Shown here piece after piece: positions 31,179-38,854 of a stretch of DNA of 64,000 bases. Position numbers and translations under genes: made by a program. The stretch is from Shouchella clausii (GTDB lineage Bacteria; Bacillota; Bacilli; Bacillales; Bacillaceae_D). Below the pieces are notes generated by a model that did not search any database, had not been told where the DNA came from, and saw nothing but the letters and a program-made list of their open reading frames with translations. Positions within the stretch are counted from its first letter, which is position 1. Each line of letters opens with the position of its first letter. The DNA is taken from contig NZ_CP019985.1 of NCBI RefSeq assembly GCF_002250115.1, positions 186,001 through 250,000 on the forward strand. The letters run 5' to 3'.

Positions 31179-31898
31179 ATGGGTCAAACAGTTGTTGACG
31201 GTTCATTTCTTGACAAGTTCCAAAAGCAAAAATTATTAAATCAAATCAAAGAACGAAAACCTTATAAATTAATTTTGGAGAAATTGTATGAGGTAGGATT
31301 AAAAAATAATTCTGCTGAATCCATAGTTGCTTATAACGGCAAAGTCGTGAATAGCTTTGAAGGAAATGAGCATATTTTTAAGCTGACATTTGCACACTTA
31401 AAACTTGAAAATGCATTGGTTTATTACCACCTTGTCGAAGCTGGTGAGGAAAAACTAGAAAGTTTCTCTGCGGACCTCCTTCATACTAATGGATCTTTAA
31501 TTACAACTTTTGTAGTAGAGGATCAAGAAGTTAAAGAAGTTTTGACAACAGAATACGACGGTCAGTTAGATCAAACGATTGAAGAGGATCTGCCCGATAA
31601 CCCTAATTATGATCACAATGAAGAATTAATATCTATTCAAGCACCTTGGGATATCTGTATGCCAGGAGGATACAGACATTGTGGAAGTGATTGTGGCGAC
31701 AAGGGCAGTAAAGGCGGCGGTACACCCATAAATCCAATTGACACTTGCTGTCGATCTCATGACCGTTGCTGGGAGCGGTATGGAAGATGGGATTGTCAGT
31801 GTGATCGTAATCTAATTAACTGTGCTCGACCGCACAGGGGCAAATATCCTGCAGCCTATGCAACAATCTGGGCAGTCTTTGCTTATAATGCATGCTAA
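31179..31898 (+). CDS. Two-part protein with C-terminal phospholipase A2-like domain
   Basis: 239 residues, no signal peptide. Residues ~155-239 hold ten Cys and the PLA2 active-site motif DTCCRSHDRCW (His194-Asp195) after a glycine-rich calcium-loop-like stretch CGSDCGDKGSKGGG. Similar domains occur in VP1-like and secreted bacterial PLA2. Residues 1-150 are an acidic alpha/beta domain of unknown family, ending in LPDNPNYDHNEEL, possibly a leader or immunity-type domain. Known family: domain chemistry. Inferred: a lipid-acting effector processed or kept inactive by its N-terminal part. ATG with GGGGGTAT upstream. Confidence 0.7.
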   Translation: MGQTVVDGSFLDKFQKQKLLNQIKERKPYKLILEKLYEVGLKNNSAESIVAYNGKVVNSFEGNEHIFKLTFAHLKLENALVYYHLVEAGEEKLESFSADLLHTNGSLITTFVVEDQEVKEVLTTEYDGQLDQTIEEDLPDNPNYDHNEELISIQAPWDICMPGGYRHCGSDCGDKGSKGGGTPINPIDTCCRSHDRCWERYGRWDCQCDRNLINCARPHRGKYPAAYATIWAVFAYNAC

Positions 31899-31940
31899 AA
31901 AATGAAAATCACTCCCGAAGGTAGAATGGGGTAAAATATG

Positions 31941-31986
31941 ATGGCCTTTTTCGATTATAAGCGGGAAAGGCCATTGTATTTTTTTC
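31941..31986 (+). terminator. Terminator of the PLA2-like transcription unit
   Basis: ATGGCCTTT / AAAGGCCAT stem followed by TGTATTTTTTT, 43 bp after the stop. Confidence 0.85.
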
Positions 31987-32067
31987 ATTTTCATACTTGT
32001 TATTGACTCAGTAAACATCCGTACGTTTTATCGTTCCTAGGGAACGTGCCTTTTTTTGGGAGTTAAT

Positions 32068-32104
32068 TTGACAAGACATAGTACATCGTTATATATTAGT
32101 ACAT
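32068..32104 (+). promoter_or_regulatory. Promoter and operator candidate of the padR-type gene
   Basis: TTGACA at 32068-32073 and TATATT at 32092-32097 (18-base spacer). TAGTACAT occurs twice, at 32079-32086 and 32097-32104, exactly 18 bp apart and overlapping the -10 region, which suits autorepression by a PadR dimer. Confidence 0.6.
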
Positions 32105-32137
32105 AACATAATATGAATATTGAAAAGGAGGATAAAA

Positions 32138-32461
32138 TTGGATAAAGAACAGCTTAAAGGCAACTTAGATTTAATTATACTTGCACACGTTTTCAAAACA
32201 GATGACTATGGGGGTGCCATTGTTAAAAAAATATATGACGAAAGTAACCAACAATACAAAATGAGTGAAGGAACCTTGTATTCACTTTTAAAAAGACTTG
32301 AAAAAAAAGGACTCCTTTCCTCTTATTGGGGAGATGAAACGAATGGCGGCAGGCGCAGGTATTATTCTATAACCGAGGCAGGAAAAGTGACATTCAAACA
32401 AAAATTGGAAAGTTGGAGATCAATCAATAAAATGATTGAAAATTCAATAAGGAGTGATTGA
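32138..32461 (+). CDS. PadR family transcriptional regulator
   Basis: 107 residues with the PadR winged helix: LDLIILAHVFKTDDYGGAIVKKIYDESN, YKMSEGTLYSLLKRLEKKGLLSSYW and GGRRRYYSITEAGK. TTG start at 32138 with AAGGAGG six bases upstream; a TTG further upstream lies inside that site. Overlaps the next gene region by spacing of only two bases, a common PadR/HAAS pairing in which the regulator controls the membrane protein. Confidence 0.92.
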   Translation: MDKEQLKGNLDLIILAHVFKTDDYGGAIVKKIYDESNQQYKMSEGTLYSLLKRLEKKGLLSSYWGDETNGGRRRYYSITEAGKVTFKQKLESWRSINKMIENSIRSD

Positions 32462-32463
32462 GG

Positions 32464-33354
32464 TTGGCTACCAAATTTGAAAATTATGTTGACAGTATCC
32501 TTAATGAAGTCGAGCTTAACAATCAAAATTATAACGACCTAAAAAGTGAAATTTTGACATATCTCAATGAGAAGAAAGAGTTTTACGAAGGCAAAGGCCT
32601 GGATTCAGATTCAGCAGCAGACGCTTCTATCGAAGACTTTGGAGAAAGCAAAGAAGTAGGAAAGGATTTACTTAAAACTTATCTTCCTTATCGAAAAATT
32701 GCTCTAATAAGTGCCATCGTTTCCAGTTTTGTACTTAGCACATCTATTTTTTTATATTCTTCTTTTTTCGCAAACTCTGTTCCTTTAATTTGGTTTTTTT
32801 TAATGCTAAGCTCAGCTGGAGTAACTAGCTATTTTTACTTTAAACCCCTTAAAACGGCTAAATATCGAGCTTTCTTTATAGGGTTTATGGTTGTTTTTTC
32901 TTTTATAAGCTTGATAGGTCAATTTTATCTTGAAGCAATAAAACACGATATAATATACATGATGTTGTTCGTATTATTAATAATTACGTTTGTCGCAATA
33001 TTGACCAACATAGTAATTGGGGCAATTCATCAGCCTATCAGCTCTCGATTTCAAATTCTAAACACTACTCAAAGAAGAATAAATGTCTTGTTTAATCTAG
33101 TTAGTGGCATTGTTGTATTAGGGTACACCTCTTTAATTTCGGTAGGCTTCTTCATTTTTGGCGTGCCACCTAGCCTTGCTCCAATCACTTTTGTTTTATT
33201 CATTTTAGGTATATGGGTGATTAGTCTTGTTTTTAGTCTTATTAAAGTAAATTTGTCGATGGTAGGTAGATTATTACAGGTTGGAGTAGTCGCATTAGTT
33301 GTGAGCACTTTTTTCTCTCAAAAAATTATTGACGTAATTAACAATCTGTTCTAA
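32464..33354 (+). CDS. HAAS-domain (DUF1700-like) membrane protein
   Basis: 296 residues. Residues 1-75 form the helical HAAS signalling domain (KFENYVDSILNEVELN...EILTYLNEKKEFYEGKGLDSDSAADASIEDFGE); then about seven membrane helices. TTG at 32464 is preferred over one six bases upstream because it stands nine bases from GGAG. Such proteins accompany PadR regulators and often act in envelope stress or peptide-antibiotic response; the exact role is unknown. Confidence 0.8.
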   Translation: MATKFENYVDSILNEVELNNQNYNDLKSEILTYLNEKKEFYEGKGLDSDSAADASIEDFGESKEVGKDLLKTYLPYRKIALISAIVSSFVLSTSIFLYSSFFANSVPLIWFFLMLSSAGVTSYFYFKPLKTAKYRAFFIGFMVVFSFISLIGQFYLEAIKHDIIYMMLFVLLIITFVAILTNIVIGAIHQPISSRFQILNTTQRRINVLFNLVSGIVVLGYTSLISVGFFIFGVPPSLAPITFVLFILGIWVISLVFSLIKVNLSMVGRLLQVGVVALVVSTFFSQKIIDVINNLF

Positions 33355-33514
33355 AAATATCCCGTTTATAGAAAACATTTAGAACCAAAACCTACCTATC
33401 TTCTTTCTCTTTGATCACAGGTTGGCTGGTTTTGGTTTTATTCCTGTCAAGGTAACACCAATAAATTACCCGTTTCTGCGTTGATTTTCCTAGGTCTTTG
33501 ATGGTCACAGGCAT

Positions 33515-33718
33515 ATGAATTTTCCAGAATATGTCCCCGCTTCAGCGTGCGAAACCGCAATTAATGTCCTATGTGGAATTGGTGGCAGAGCAGCGTGTAA
33601 TGCCGCATGTCGTGCCATCCCAATTATAGGTCTCTTACTTGTTTTTACTATATATGGAAGTTTATGTGCTACAATTACTGCAGATGGGTGTAACGCAGCT
33701 AAAAGACGATTCTGCTAA
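33515..33718 (+). CDS. Halocin-C8-like cysteine-rich bacteriocin domain, probably truncated
   Basis: 67 residues with seven Cys (12, 20, 28, 32, 51, 59, 67). The pattern ACETAINVLCGIGGRAACNA, a hydrophobic IPIIGLLLVF core and a C-terminal CNAAKRRFC resembles the mature domain of halocin C8 and its Bacillus relatives. Those are made as the C-terminus of a longer precursor; here the frame closes 21 bases upstream and no ribosome-binding site is present, so the leader part appears lost. Function inferred from pattern only. Confidence 0.55.
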   Translation: MNFPEYVPASACETAINVLCGIGGRAACNAACRAIPIIGLLLVFTIYGSLCATITADGCNAAKRRFC

Positions 33719-33744
33719 ATTTTACATGAAAGGATGTGAGAAAG

Positions 33745-33906
33745 ATGAAGTTGATAGCAAGTAAAGATACATCTGATAAGTATTCAGAAGTTCATTTTTA
33801 CTTTTATAAAGTGTTAAACGTCCTTTCTTTCAAAAAATCAAAGCACCTCCGGAAAAAAATTTTAGTAATCGATGAGCATTTGAAATCAAGAAAGAAAAAT
33901 TATTAA
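33745..33906 (+). CDS. Small basic protein after the halocin-like gene
   Basis: 53 residues, ATG 33745 with AAAGGATGTGAG upstream, 26 bp after the bacteriocin-like frame. Strongly basic C-terminus (KKSKHLRKKIL, KSRKKNY), no membrane helix. Position would suit an immunity or accessory protein but no family is recognised. Confidence 0.5.
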   Translation: MKLIASKDTSDKYSEVHFYFYKVLNVLSFKKSKHLRKKILVIDEHLKSRKKNY

Positions 33907-33929
33907 AATGCAGCTGTTTCAGACCATAG

Positions 33930-33969
33930 ACAAAACGCCTTTGAGGAATGAATCCCAAAGGCGTTTTGT
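33930..33969 (-). terminator. Hairpin at the end of the IS1182 remnant
   Basis: ACAAAACGCCTTTG / CAAAGGCGTTTTGT, a perfect 14-bp stem. Its plus-strand left flank CAGACCATAGACAAAACGC looks like the start of the repeat elements at 841 and 17260 (CAGACTGTAGACAAACGC). Probably a transposase-end or bidirectional terminator. Confidence 0.5.
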
Positions 33970-33972
33970 TGA

Positions 33973-34405
33973 TCAAAAAGATGTGGAATGACTTTGGAGT
34001 TGGAGGAGTGTTCCCCCTTTAAACTTCAGATGGCTAATTTTTAAAGTTCCTCGCAGCAAAAACAAGCATCGCCTGCATTGAACTTTTCCCAACCCTTTCA
34101 GGTTAATCCAACGCAGACCATGCTTTTGTTTCAGATCAGCAAAGACACGATCAATTGTTTTTTCGGATATAGCCTTTAGGGGGCATTGGGCGTTATACGG
34201 CATGACTGGATGAACGCCTTCTTCTAGAAGCTTTTTGGCAATGGTCGGCGTTTTAAAGCCCGCCCCGCCCTGCTACAATCTTCGGTCGGCACACCGTGTC
34301 TTTCAATTGATCAAACAGGTCTTGGAAAACTTGGCTGGCGTGGATATTTGCTGGTTTCACCATGATTCCCAGAATAAATCCAGGCATCACACGCCGTATG
34401 GAAGC
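33973..34405 (-). pseudogene. IS1182-family transposase remnant
   Basis: Two blocks of the transposase remain in different frames: GFILGIMVKPANIHASQVFQ...CRPKIVAG (about 34405-34265) and GFKTPTIAKKLLEEGVHPVM joined by an internal deletion directly to KTIDRVFADLKQKHGLRW...LKGLGKV (about 34260-34050). The last block is the conserved C-terminal Glu region of the family. Frameshift, deletion and missing N-terminus make it non-functional. Confidence 0.8.
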
Positions 34406-34412
34406 TATAAGT

Positions 34413-34449
34413 CTGTCGACTGTCTCGGTAATATCGAGACAGTCGACAG
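34413..34449 (-). repeat. Perfect 15-bp inverted repeat after bmrD
   Basis: CTGTCGACTGTCTCG and its exact complement are separated by seven bases. It lies 36 bp beyond the stop of the ABC transporter gene at the edge of the IS remnant. No T-run, so it may be a weak terminator or an element end. Confidence 0.6.
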
Positions 34450-34484
34450 GCTAAACAGACTGCATTCCGCGATCTGTTTCCATT

Positions 34485-36482
34485 TTACACAGCTTGCCCT
34501 TGCTGCAAATAGTACATATGGGCATACGTCCCGCCTGCAGCCAATAGCTCTTCATGAGTGCCTTTTTCTAGAATCGTGCCTCGGTCGAGCACAATGATCT
34601 GGTCAGCATCTTTAATAGTAGACAATCGATGGGCAATCACAAACGTCGTCCGGTTCGCCTTCAACGATTCCAATCCGCGCTGAATGATCATTTCCGTTTC
34701 CGTGTCAATGCTCGACGTAGCTTCATCCAAAACAAGAATGGCTGGGTCCGCGACTAGAGCGCGGGCAAAGCTGACAAGCTGCCGCTGTCCACTTGATAAA
34801 GTACTGCCCTTTTCCGATACTTCTTCATCTAAGCCATTCGTCAGTTTGGCAAACACGTCCTCTCCGCCAACAAGGCGAACGGCTTCCTCAATTTCAGCCC
34901 GTGTCGCGTCAGGCCGCCCATAGGCGATATTTTCGGCAATGGTGCCTGAGAACAAGTATGGTTCTTGGAGAACAATGCCCATATGTGCCCGCATTGCTTG
35001 GGGCGATAGTGTTTTCGTATTGACACCATCGATCGAAATCGTCCCAGTCTGCGGATCATAGAAGCGGAACAGCAAGTTGATAATCGAACTTTTTCCAGAC
35101 CCTGTATGGCCGACAAGGGCAACCGTATCGCCAGGCTTTGCGCGAAACGACAGGCCTTTCAGGACAGGCTCGCCGTCTTTGTAAGAAAAACGGACATCCG
35201 TGAACGCTACTTCACCTTTAAAACGCGGAATTTCACTATCATCCACGTCTCTTCCTTCTTCATCCATTAATTCAAATACCCGTGTACCAGCTGCACGGGC
35301 TTGCTCCAAATTAGCAAGCTGATTAATAATTTGGTTAACTGGCTCAAACAGACGATTGATATAATCCACAAACGCATACAGCACGCCAAGTGTTAAAAAA
35401 CCTGCTGTTCCACCGCTAATCCACCAAATCAACCCCACAAACACCACATTTTTGACAACAAACGTCAAATTGTGGGATGTTAATGAATTGAGTTTAAGCA
35501 GTTTTGCTTGATACGTATAATGCTCTTCGTTTAACTTTTCAAACGCGGCTTCTGTTTTTGGTTCTTGGCGAAATGCTTGGATAATGCTCATGCCTTGGAC
35601 TGCTTCGTTCATTGCAGCGTTAATTTCCGCATTTTTGGCGCGGATTTTCCGGTTATAGCCTGCAGCAAATTTACGGTACACTTTAAACCAAGCATACAAA
35701 ATCGGCAATAGCACAAGCGCCATTAGCGCCAAACGCCAATCAAGGATAAACAAAGCAACATAAATGCCGGCAATGTAGATGCCGCTTGAGAAAAAGTTGG
35801 CGAGCACGGTCATATACAACTCACGAATTGCTTCGGTGTCATTCGTAATGCGGGCAACAATTTTCCCAGCAGGCTGATGGTCAAAAAAGCGTACAGGTAC
35901 TCGGGAAAGCTGGCCAAATACATCAACCCGCATCCGCTGGATAATGCGGTGCGCTGCTTTCTTTAAATAGTAACTTTGGCCGTAGCGGAAGAAGGAAGCG
36001 ACAAACACAATCCCTAGGTAAAGCAACAACCAGTTGATAATAAGCGGGATTTCCGGCGAATAAAACGCAAGCACTTCGGAAGTCGACAACGGTTCCGCTT
36101 CCGCTGTATAAACGTCTCCCCCTGCTTCAATCCTCAGCTCTCCATCTTGAAAAGAACGACTTCCGTCAAGAGGAAGTGGCTCTTCCGTAAAGTAAAACGA
36201 CTTGCCGATTTGCATAATTTGTACAGCTTCGCCTTCGATTTGGCTGCTATCAGCGTAGGCTTCCCGTGTGTAATAGGCGCCGTTATACGAGACTGCCTGG
36301 CTGCCTGCTTCGGTCTCATACCAAGGCTCTTCAATTCCTGAAATATGGCGGTCAATCACTGTTTTTGCAATAAAAGGCCCCGTCAACTCTGCTGCTACAG
36401 CGACGGCTAACATAAGCAAAGCAGCCATAATTGTCCACTTGCTTGTTAACGCATAACGAACGAGCCGTTTTTCCGTACTCAT
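34485..36482 (-). CDS. bmrD: Heterodimeric ABC multidrug exporter, subunit BmrD-like
   Basis: 665 residues: six membrane helices with a ~100-residue extracytoplasmic insertion after helix 1 (residues ~50-135), typical of YheH/BmrD, then an ATPase domain with Walker A LVGHTGSGKSS, signature STLSSGQRQLVSFARAL and Walker B ILVLDEATSSID (catalytic Glu present). The consensus ATP site belongs to this subunit. Overlaps bmrC by four bases. Expels drugs across the membrane as a BmrC/BmrD heterodimer. Confidence 0.88.
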   Translation of the reverse strand: MSTEKRLVRYALTSKWTIMAALLMLAVAVAAELTGPFIAKTVIDRHISGIEEPWYETEAGSQAVSYNGAYYTREAYADSSQIEGEAVQIMQIGKSFYFTEEPLPLDGSRSFQDGELRIEAGGDVYTAEAEPLSTSEVLAFYSPEIPLIINWLLLYLGIVFVASFFRYGQSYYLKKAAHRIIQRMRVDVFGQLSRVPVRFFDHQPAGKIVARITNDTEAIRELYMTVLANFFSSGIYIAGIYVALFILDWRLALMALVLLPILYAWFKVYRKFAAGYNRKIRAKNAEINAAMNEAVQGMSIIQAFRQEPKTEAAFEKLNEEHYTYQAKLLKLNSLTSHNLTFVVKNVVFVGLIWWISGGTAGFLTLGVLYAFVDYINRLFEPVNQIINQLANLEQARAAGTRVFELMDEEGRDVDDSEIPRFKGEVAFTDVRFSYKDGEPVLKGLSFRAKPGDTVALVGHTGSGKSSIINLLFRFYDPQTGTISIDGVNTKTLSPQAMRAHMGIVLQEPYLFSGTIAENIAYGRPDATRAEIEEAVRLVGGEDVFAKLTNGLDEEVSEKGSTLSSGQRQLVSFARALVADPAILVLDEATSSIDTETEMIIQRGLESLKANRTTFVIAHRLSTIKDADQIIVLDRGTILEKGTHEELLAAGGTYAHMYYLQQGQAV

Positions 36483-38230
36483 ACATTCACCTCCTCTTCA
36501 CCAAGCGATTGGTTCCTAACTTGCTCTGCATACCAGCCGCCTTCTTCCATTAATTGCGCATGGGTGCCCCGCTCTACTACTTTTCCGTCTTCAAGGACAA
36601 TGATTTGATCGGCATGTTCAACCGCGGACATCCGGTGCGTTGTAATAATGGTTGTTTGGCCAGCACGTTCCTTTTGGATGTTGGCAACGATCTTCGCCTC
36701 TGTTTTAGCATCGACAGCTGACAACGAATCATCCAAAATTAACAGTTCCGGCTTTGTCACGAGCGCACGTGCAATCGAAATCCGTTGCTTTTGTCCACCA
36801 GATAAAGACACGCCATTCTCGCCAACAAGCGTATCAAGCCCCTCAGGCAAAAAAGCGAGGTCTTGGGCGAAAGCCGAAGCTTCGATTGCTTCGTTTAACT
36901 GAGCCTCTGTGGCACCATCAGCAGCAAATAGAATGTTCTCACGCACTGATTTGGAAAAGAGCACATGGTCCTGCGGCACATAACCGATCGCACCGCGTAT
37001 TTCTTCTTGTGGCAAATCGGCAATCGACACACCCGCAAAAGAAATGTCACCGCTTAGTCCTGGATAATACTTCATTAATTGTTTCACAAGCGTCGACTTG
37101 CCGCTCCCCGTCTTTCCGACAATTCCAATCGTTTCCCCTTTGTTGATTGTCAGAGAGATGCTTTCCAACTGATTTCCTTTTGCGCCTGGGTATGAAAAGC
37201 TGACTTTTTCATATCGGATCGGCAAATGGTGGCCAAGGCCTTCAACAGGCACATCCGGCGCTTGAACCGCTTTTTCAACCGTTAACGTATCGTTGACACG
37301 GTCATAAGAAGCACCACCACGTTGCATAATGTTAACCAATTCACCAATTGCAAACATTGGCCAAATCAACATCCCTAAGTACATGTTAAATGTAACGATT
37401 TGTCCAAGCGTCACTTGTTGGTGGAACACCAAATAAGCACCGTAGCCAAGACCGATCACATAACTTAAGCCAACGACCATATTGACAACAGGGTCAAAAA
37501 ACGACTCAACACGAGCCACTTGCATGTACCGCTTGTATACGTCGTTGCTCTTTTCGGCAAATAATTTCTCGTCACGACGCTCGCTCCGAAAAGCCCGGAT
37601 AACGCGCATGCCTGCCACCGATTCAAGCACACGGTTGTTCAAATCACCGAACGCTTCTTGTGCTTTTGAAAAACGGGAATGGATCATACTCCCTAAAATC
37701 GTGACGACTAACGCAATCAGCGGCAACGGCGCAACGGCCGCCAGCGTCAGACGCCAATCAATCAAAAGAACCATCGCAGCAAGCAAGATCCCCATAAATA
37801 AGACCGAATCCAACAATGTCAGAATGCCGAATCCAGCAGTCATCGAAATGGCCTTCATGTCATTCGTTCCACGAGCAAGCAAATCGCCTGTTTTCCGCTT
37901 CTCGAAAAACGGCGGATCCATCGCAAACAAATGGCGCATAAAACGGGAACGCAATTTCCGTTCCAAAATAAAAGCGCCGCCAAACAGTTGCTGCATCCAA
38001 ATAAAACTAATCCAATAACTAGCTATAATGATAACAACCAACAGCGCTATCAAGCTAAAAGCATACGAATAAGACAATGCACCGCGCTGGAACGCGTCCA
38101 CCGCTTCCCCAATTAATAAAGCGGGCATCAAATCAACAACGCTGACAACAAGTAGCAATACAACCGCTACAGTGTACCGTTTTTTTTGTTCTTTAAAAAA
38201 CCAGGCCAATTGCTTCAATACACGAAACAT
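36479..38230 (-). CDS. bmrC: Heterodimeric ABC multidrug exporter, subunit BmrC-like
   Basis: 583 residues: six membrane helices and an ATPase domain with Walker A IVGKTGSGKST, signature VSLSGGQKQRISIARAL and Walker B LLILDDSLSAVD, where Asp replaces the catalytic Glu; that degenerate site is the hallmark of the BmrC/YheI partner. Start MFRVLKQLAWFFKEQKKR is close to the family. Expression is probably set by the leader region 38270-38570 (leader peptide, terminator). Confidence 0.9.
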   Translation of the reverse strand: MFRVLKQLAWFFKEQKKRYTVAVVLLLVVSVVDLMPALLIGEAVDAFQRGALSYSYAFSLIALLVVIIIASYWISFIWMQQLFGGAFILERKLRSRFMRHLFAMDPPFFEKRKTGDLLARGTNDMKAISMTAGFGILTLLDSVLFMGILLAAMVLLIDWRLTLAAVAPLPLIALVVTILGSMIHSRFSKAQEAFGDLNNRVLESVAGMRVIRAFRSERRDEKLFAEKSNDVYKRYMQVARVESFFDPVVNMVVGLSYVIGLGYGAYLVFHQQVTLGQIVTFNMYLGMLIWPMFAIGELVNIMQRGGASYDRVNDTLTVEKAVQAPDVPVEGLGHHLPIRYEKVSFSYPGAKGNQLESISLTINKGETIGIVGKTGSGKSTLVKQLMKYYPGLSGDISFAGVSIADLPQEEIRGAIGYVPQDHVLFSKSVRENILFAADGATEAQLNEAIEASAFAQDLAFLPEGLDTLVGENGVSLSGGQKQRISIARALVTKPELLILDDSLSAVDAKTEAKIVANIQKERAGQTTIITTHRMSAVEHADQIIVLEDGKVVERGTHAQLMEEGGWYAEQVRNQSLGEEEVNV

Positions 38231-38272
38231 TTTCTCTCACTTCTCTCTATTCAAACTTTGACCATTGCTTTG

Positions 38273-38335
38273 CTATCCACCTTCTAGTTCCCCTAAATCA
38301 AGCAAAAGTGGAATTCGGCCCATCAACCTACTCAC
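38273..38335 (-). CDS. Possible 20-codon upstream reading frame before bmrC
   Basis: GTG 38335 stands eight bases after a strong GGAGG; it encodes MSRLMGRIPLLLDLGELEGG and stops 42 bp before bmrC. An ATG-TGA start-stop pair overlaps the GTG. It lies after the attenuator hairpin, so it could couple translation into bmrC. Not recognised. Confidence 0.4.
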   Translation of the reverse strand: MSRLMGRIPLLLDLGELEGG

Positions 38336-38385
38336 ATGTTGTTCCTCCTTTTTTGTTTCCTTTTATTGCCAAAAACTTCGCCTAC

Positions 38386-38415
38386 AAAAAAGACGCTGCG
38401 GCATGCCGCAACGTC
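38386..38415 (-). terminator. Attenuator terminator in the bmr leader
   Basis: GACGTTGCGGC / GCCGCAGCGTC, 11-bp stem with one mismatch and two-base loop, followed by TTTTTT on the minus strand. It sits between the leader peptide frame and bmrC, so it can only serve to attenuate the exporter genes. Confidence 0.85.
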
Positions 38416-38482
38416 ACTTATGTAAGCATATACGTGTGCAAAGGCGCGCTGATAGGCGCAGCCTCGTTCTGAAAGGCGCAAC

Positions 38483-38566
38483 CTACCGATGAAAAGGCAG
38501 CTCGCCGACGAGACAAACGCAGTATTCCGTTTTTAACCGTGCAGTACCAAAAACGATACGTGTCAT
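38483..38566 (-). CDS. Leader peptide of the bmrCD attenuator (BmrB-like role)
   Basis: 27 codons, ATG 38566 preceded by AAAGGGG at nine bases, encoding MTRIVFGTARLKTEYCVCLV... and stopping 68 bp before the terminator. In B. subtilis bmrB translation and ribosome stalling by antibiotics relieve termination ahead of bmrCD. Layout is the same here; sequence similarity to BmrB was not tested. Downstream, GCGCC repeats (AGGTTGCGCCT, AGGCTGCGCCT) may join the alternative fold. Confidence 0.6.
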   Translation of the reverse strand: MTRIVFGTARLKTEYCVCLVGELPFHR

Positions 38567-38854
38567 CTGTCTCATCCCCTTTCAAAAAAAGTAAAAAGCT
38601 GTTTATAGCTTACCTGATTTATCTGATAAAAAGCAAGAGGTTTTTGCAAGGGGTGTTGTTAAATTGGGCCTTCCGAGGAGGCCTCTCTTTGTAAAAAGTT
38701 CAAAAATAGGTTGAAAAATTCAAAAATAAAATTTACGATAAACACAATACCTTATTAAAAAGAAATACCGGAATGTTGGCAAGTAAGCTTTTGAGAGATT
38801 TTCAGACCGAAAAGTGGGGCATATCCTATATTACGAAATAAAAGAGGCGATTTT

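Noticed and set aside
33918-33940. Third copy of the 125-bp repeat family
   Set aside because: Only the first ~18 bases resemble the family; the rest is a different hairpin, so it is noted but not counted.
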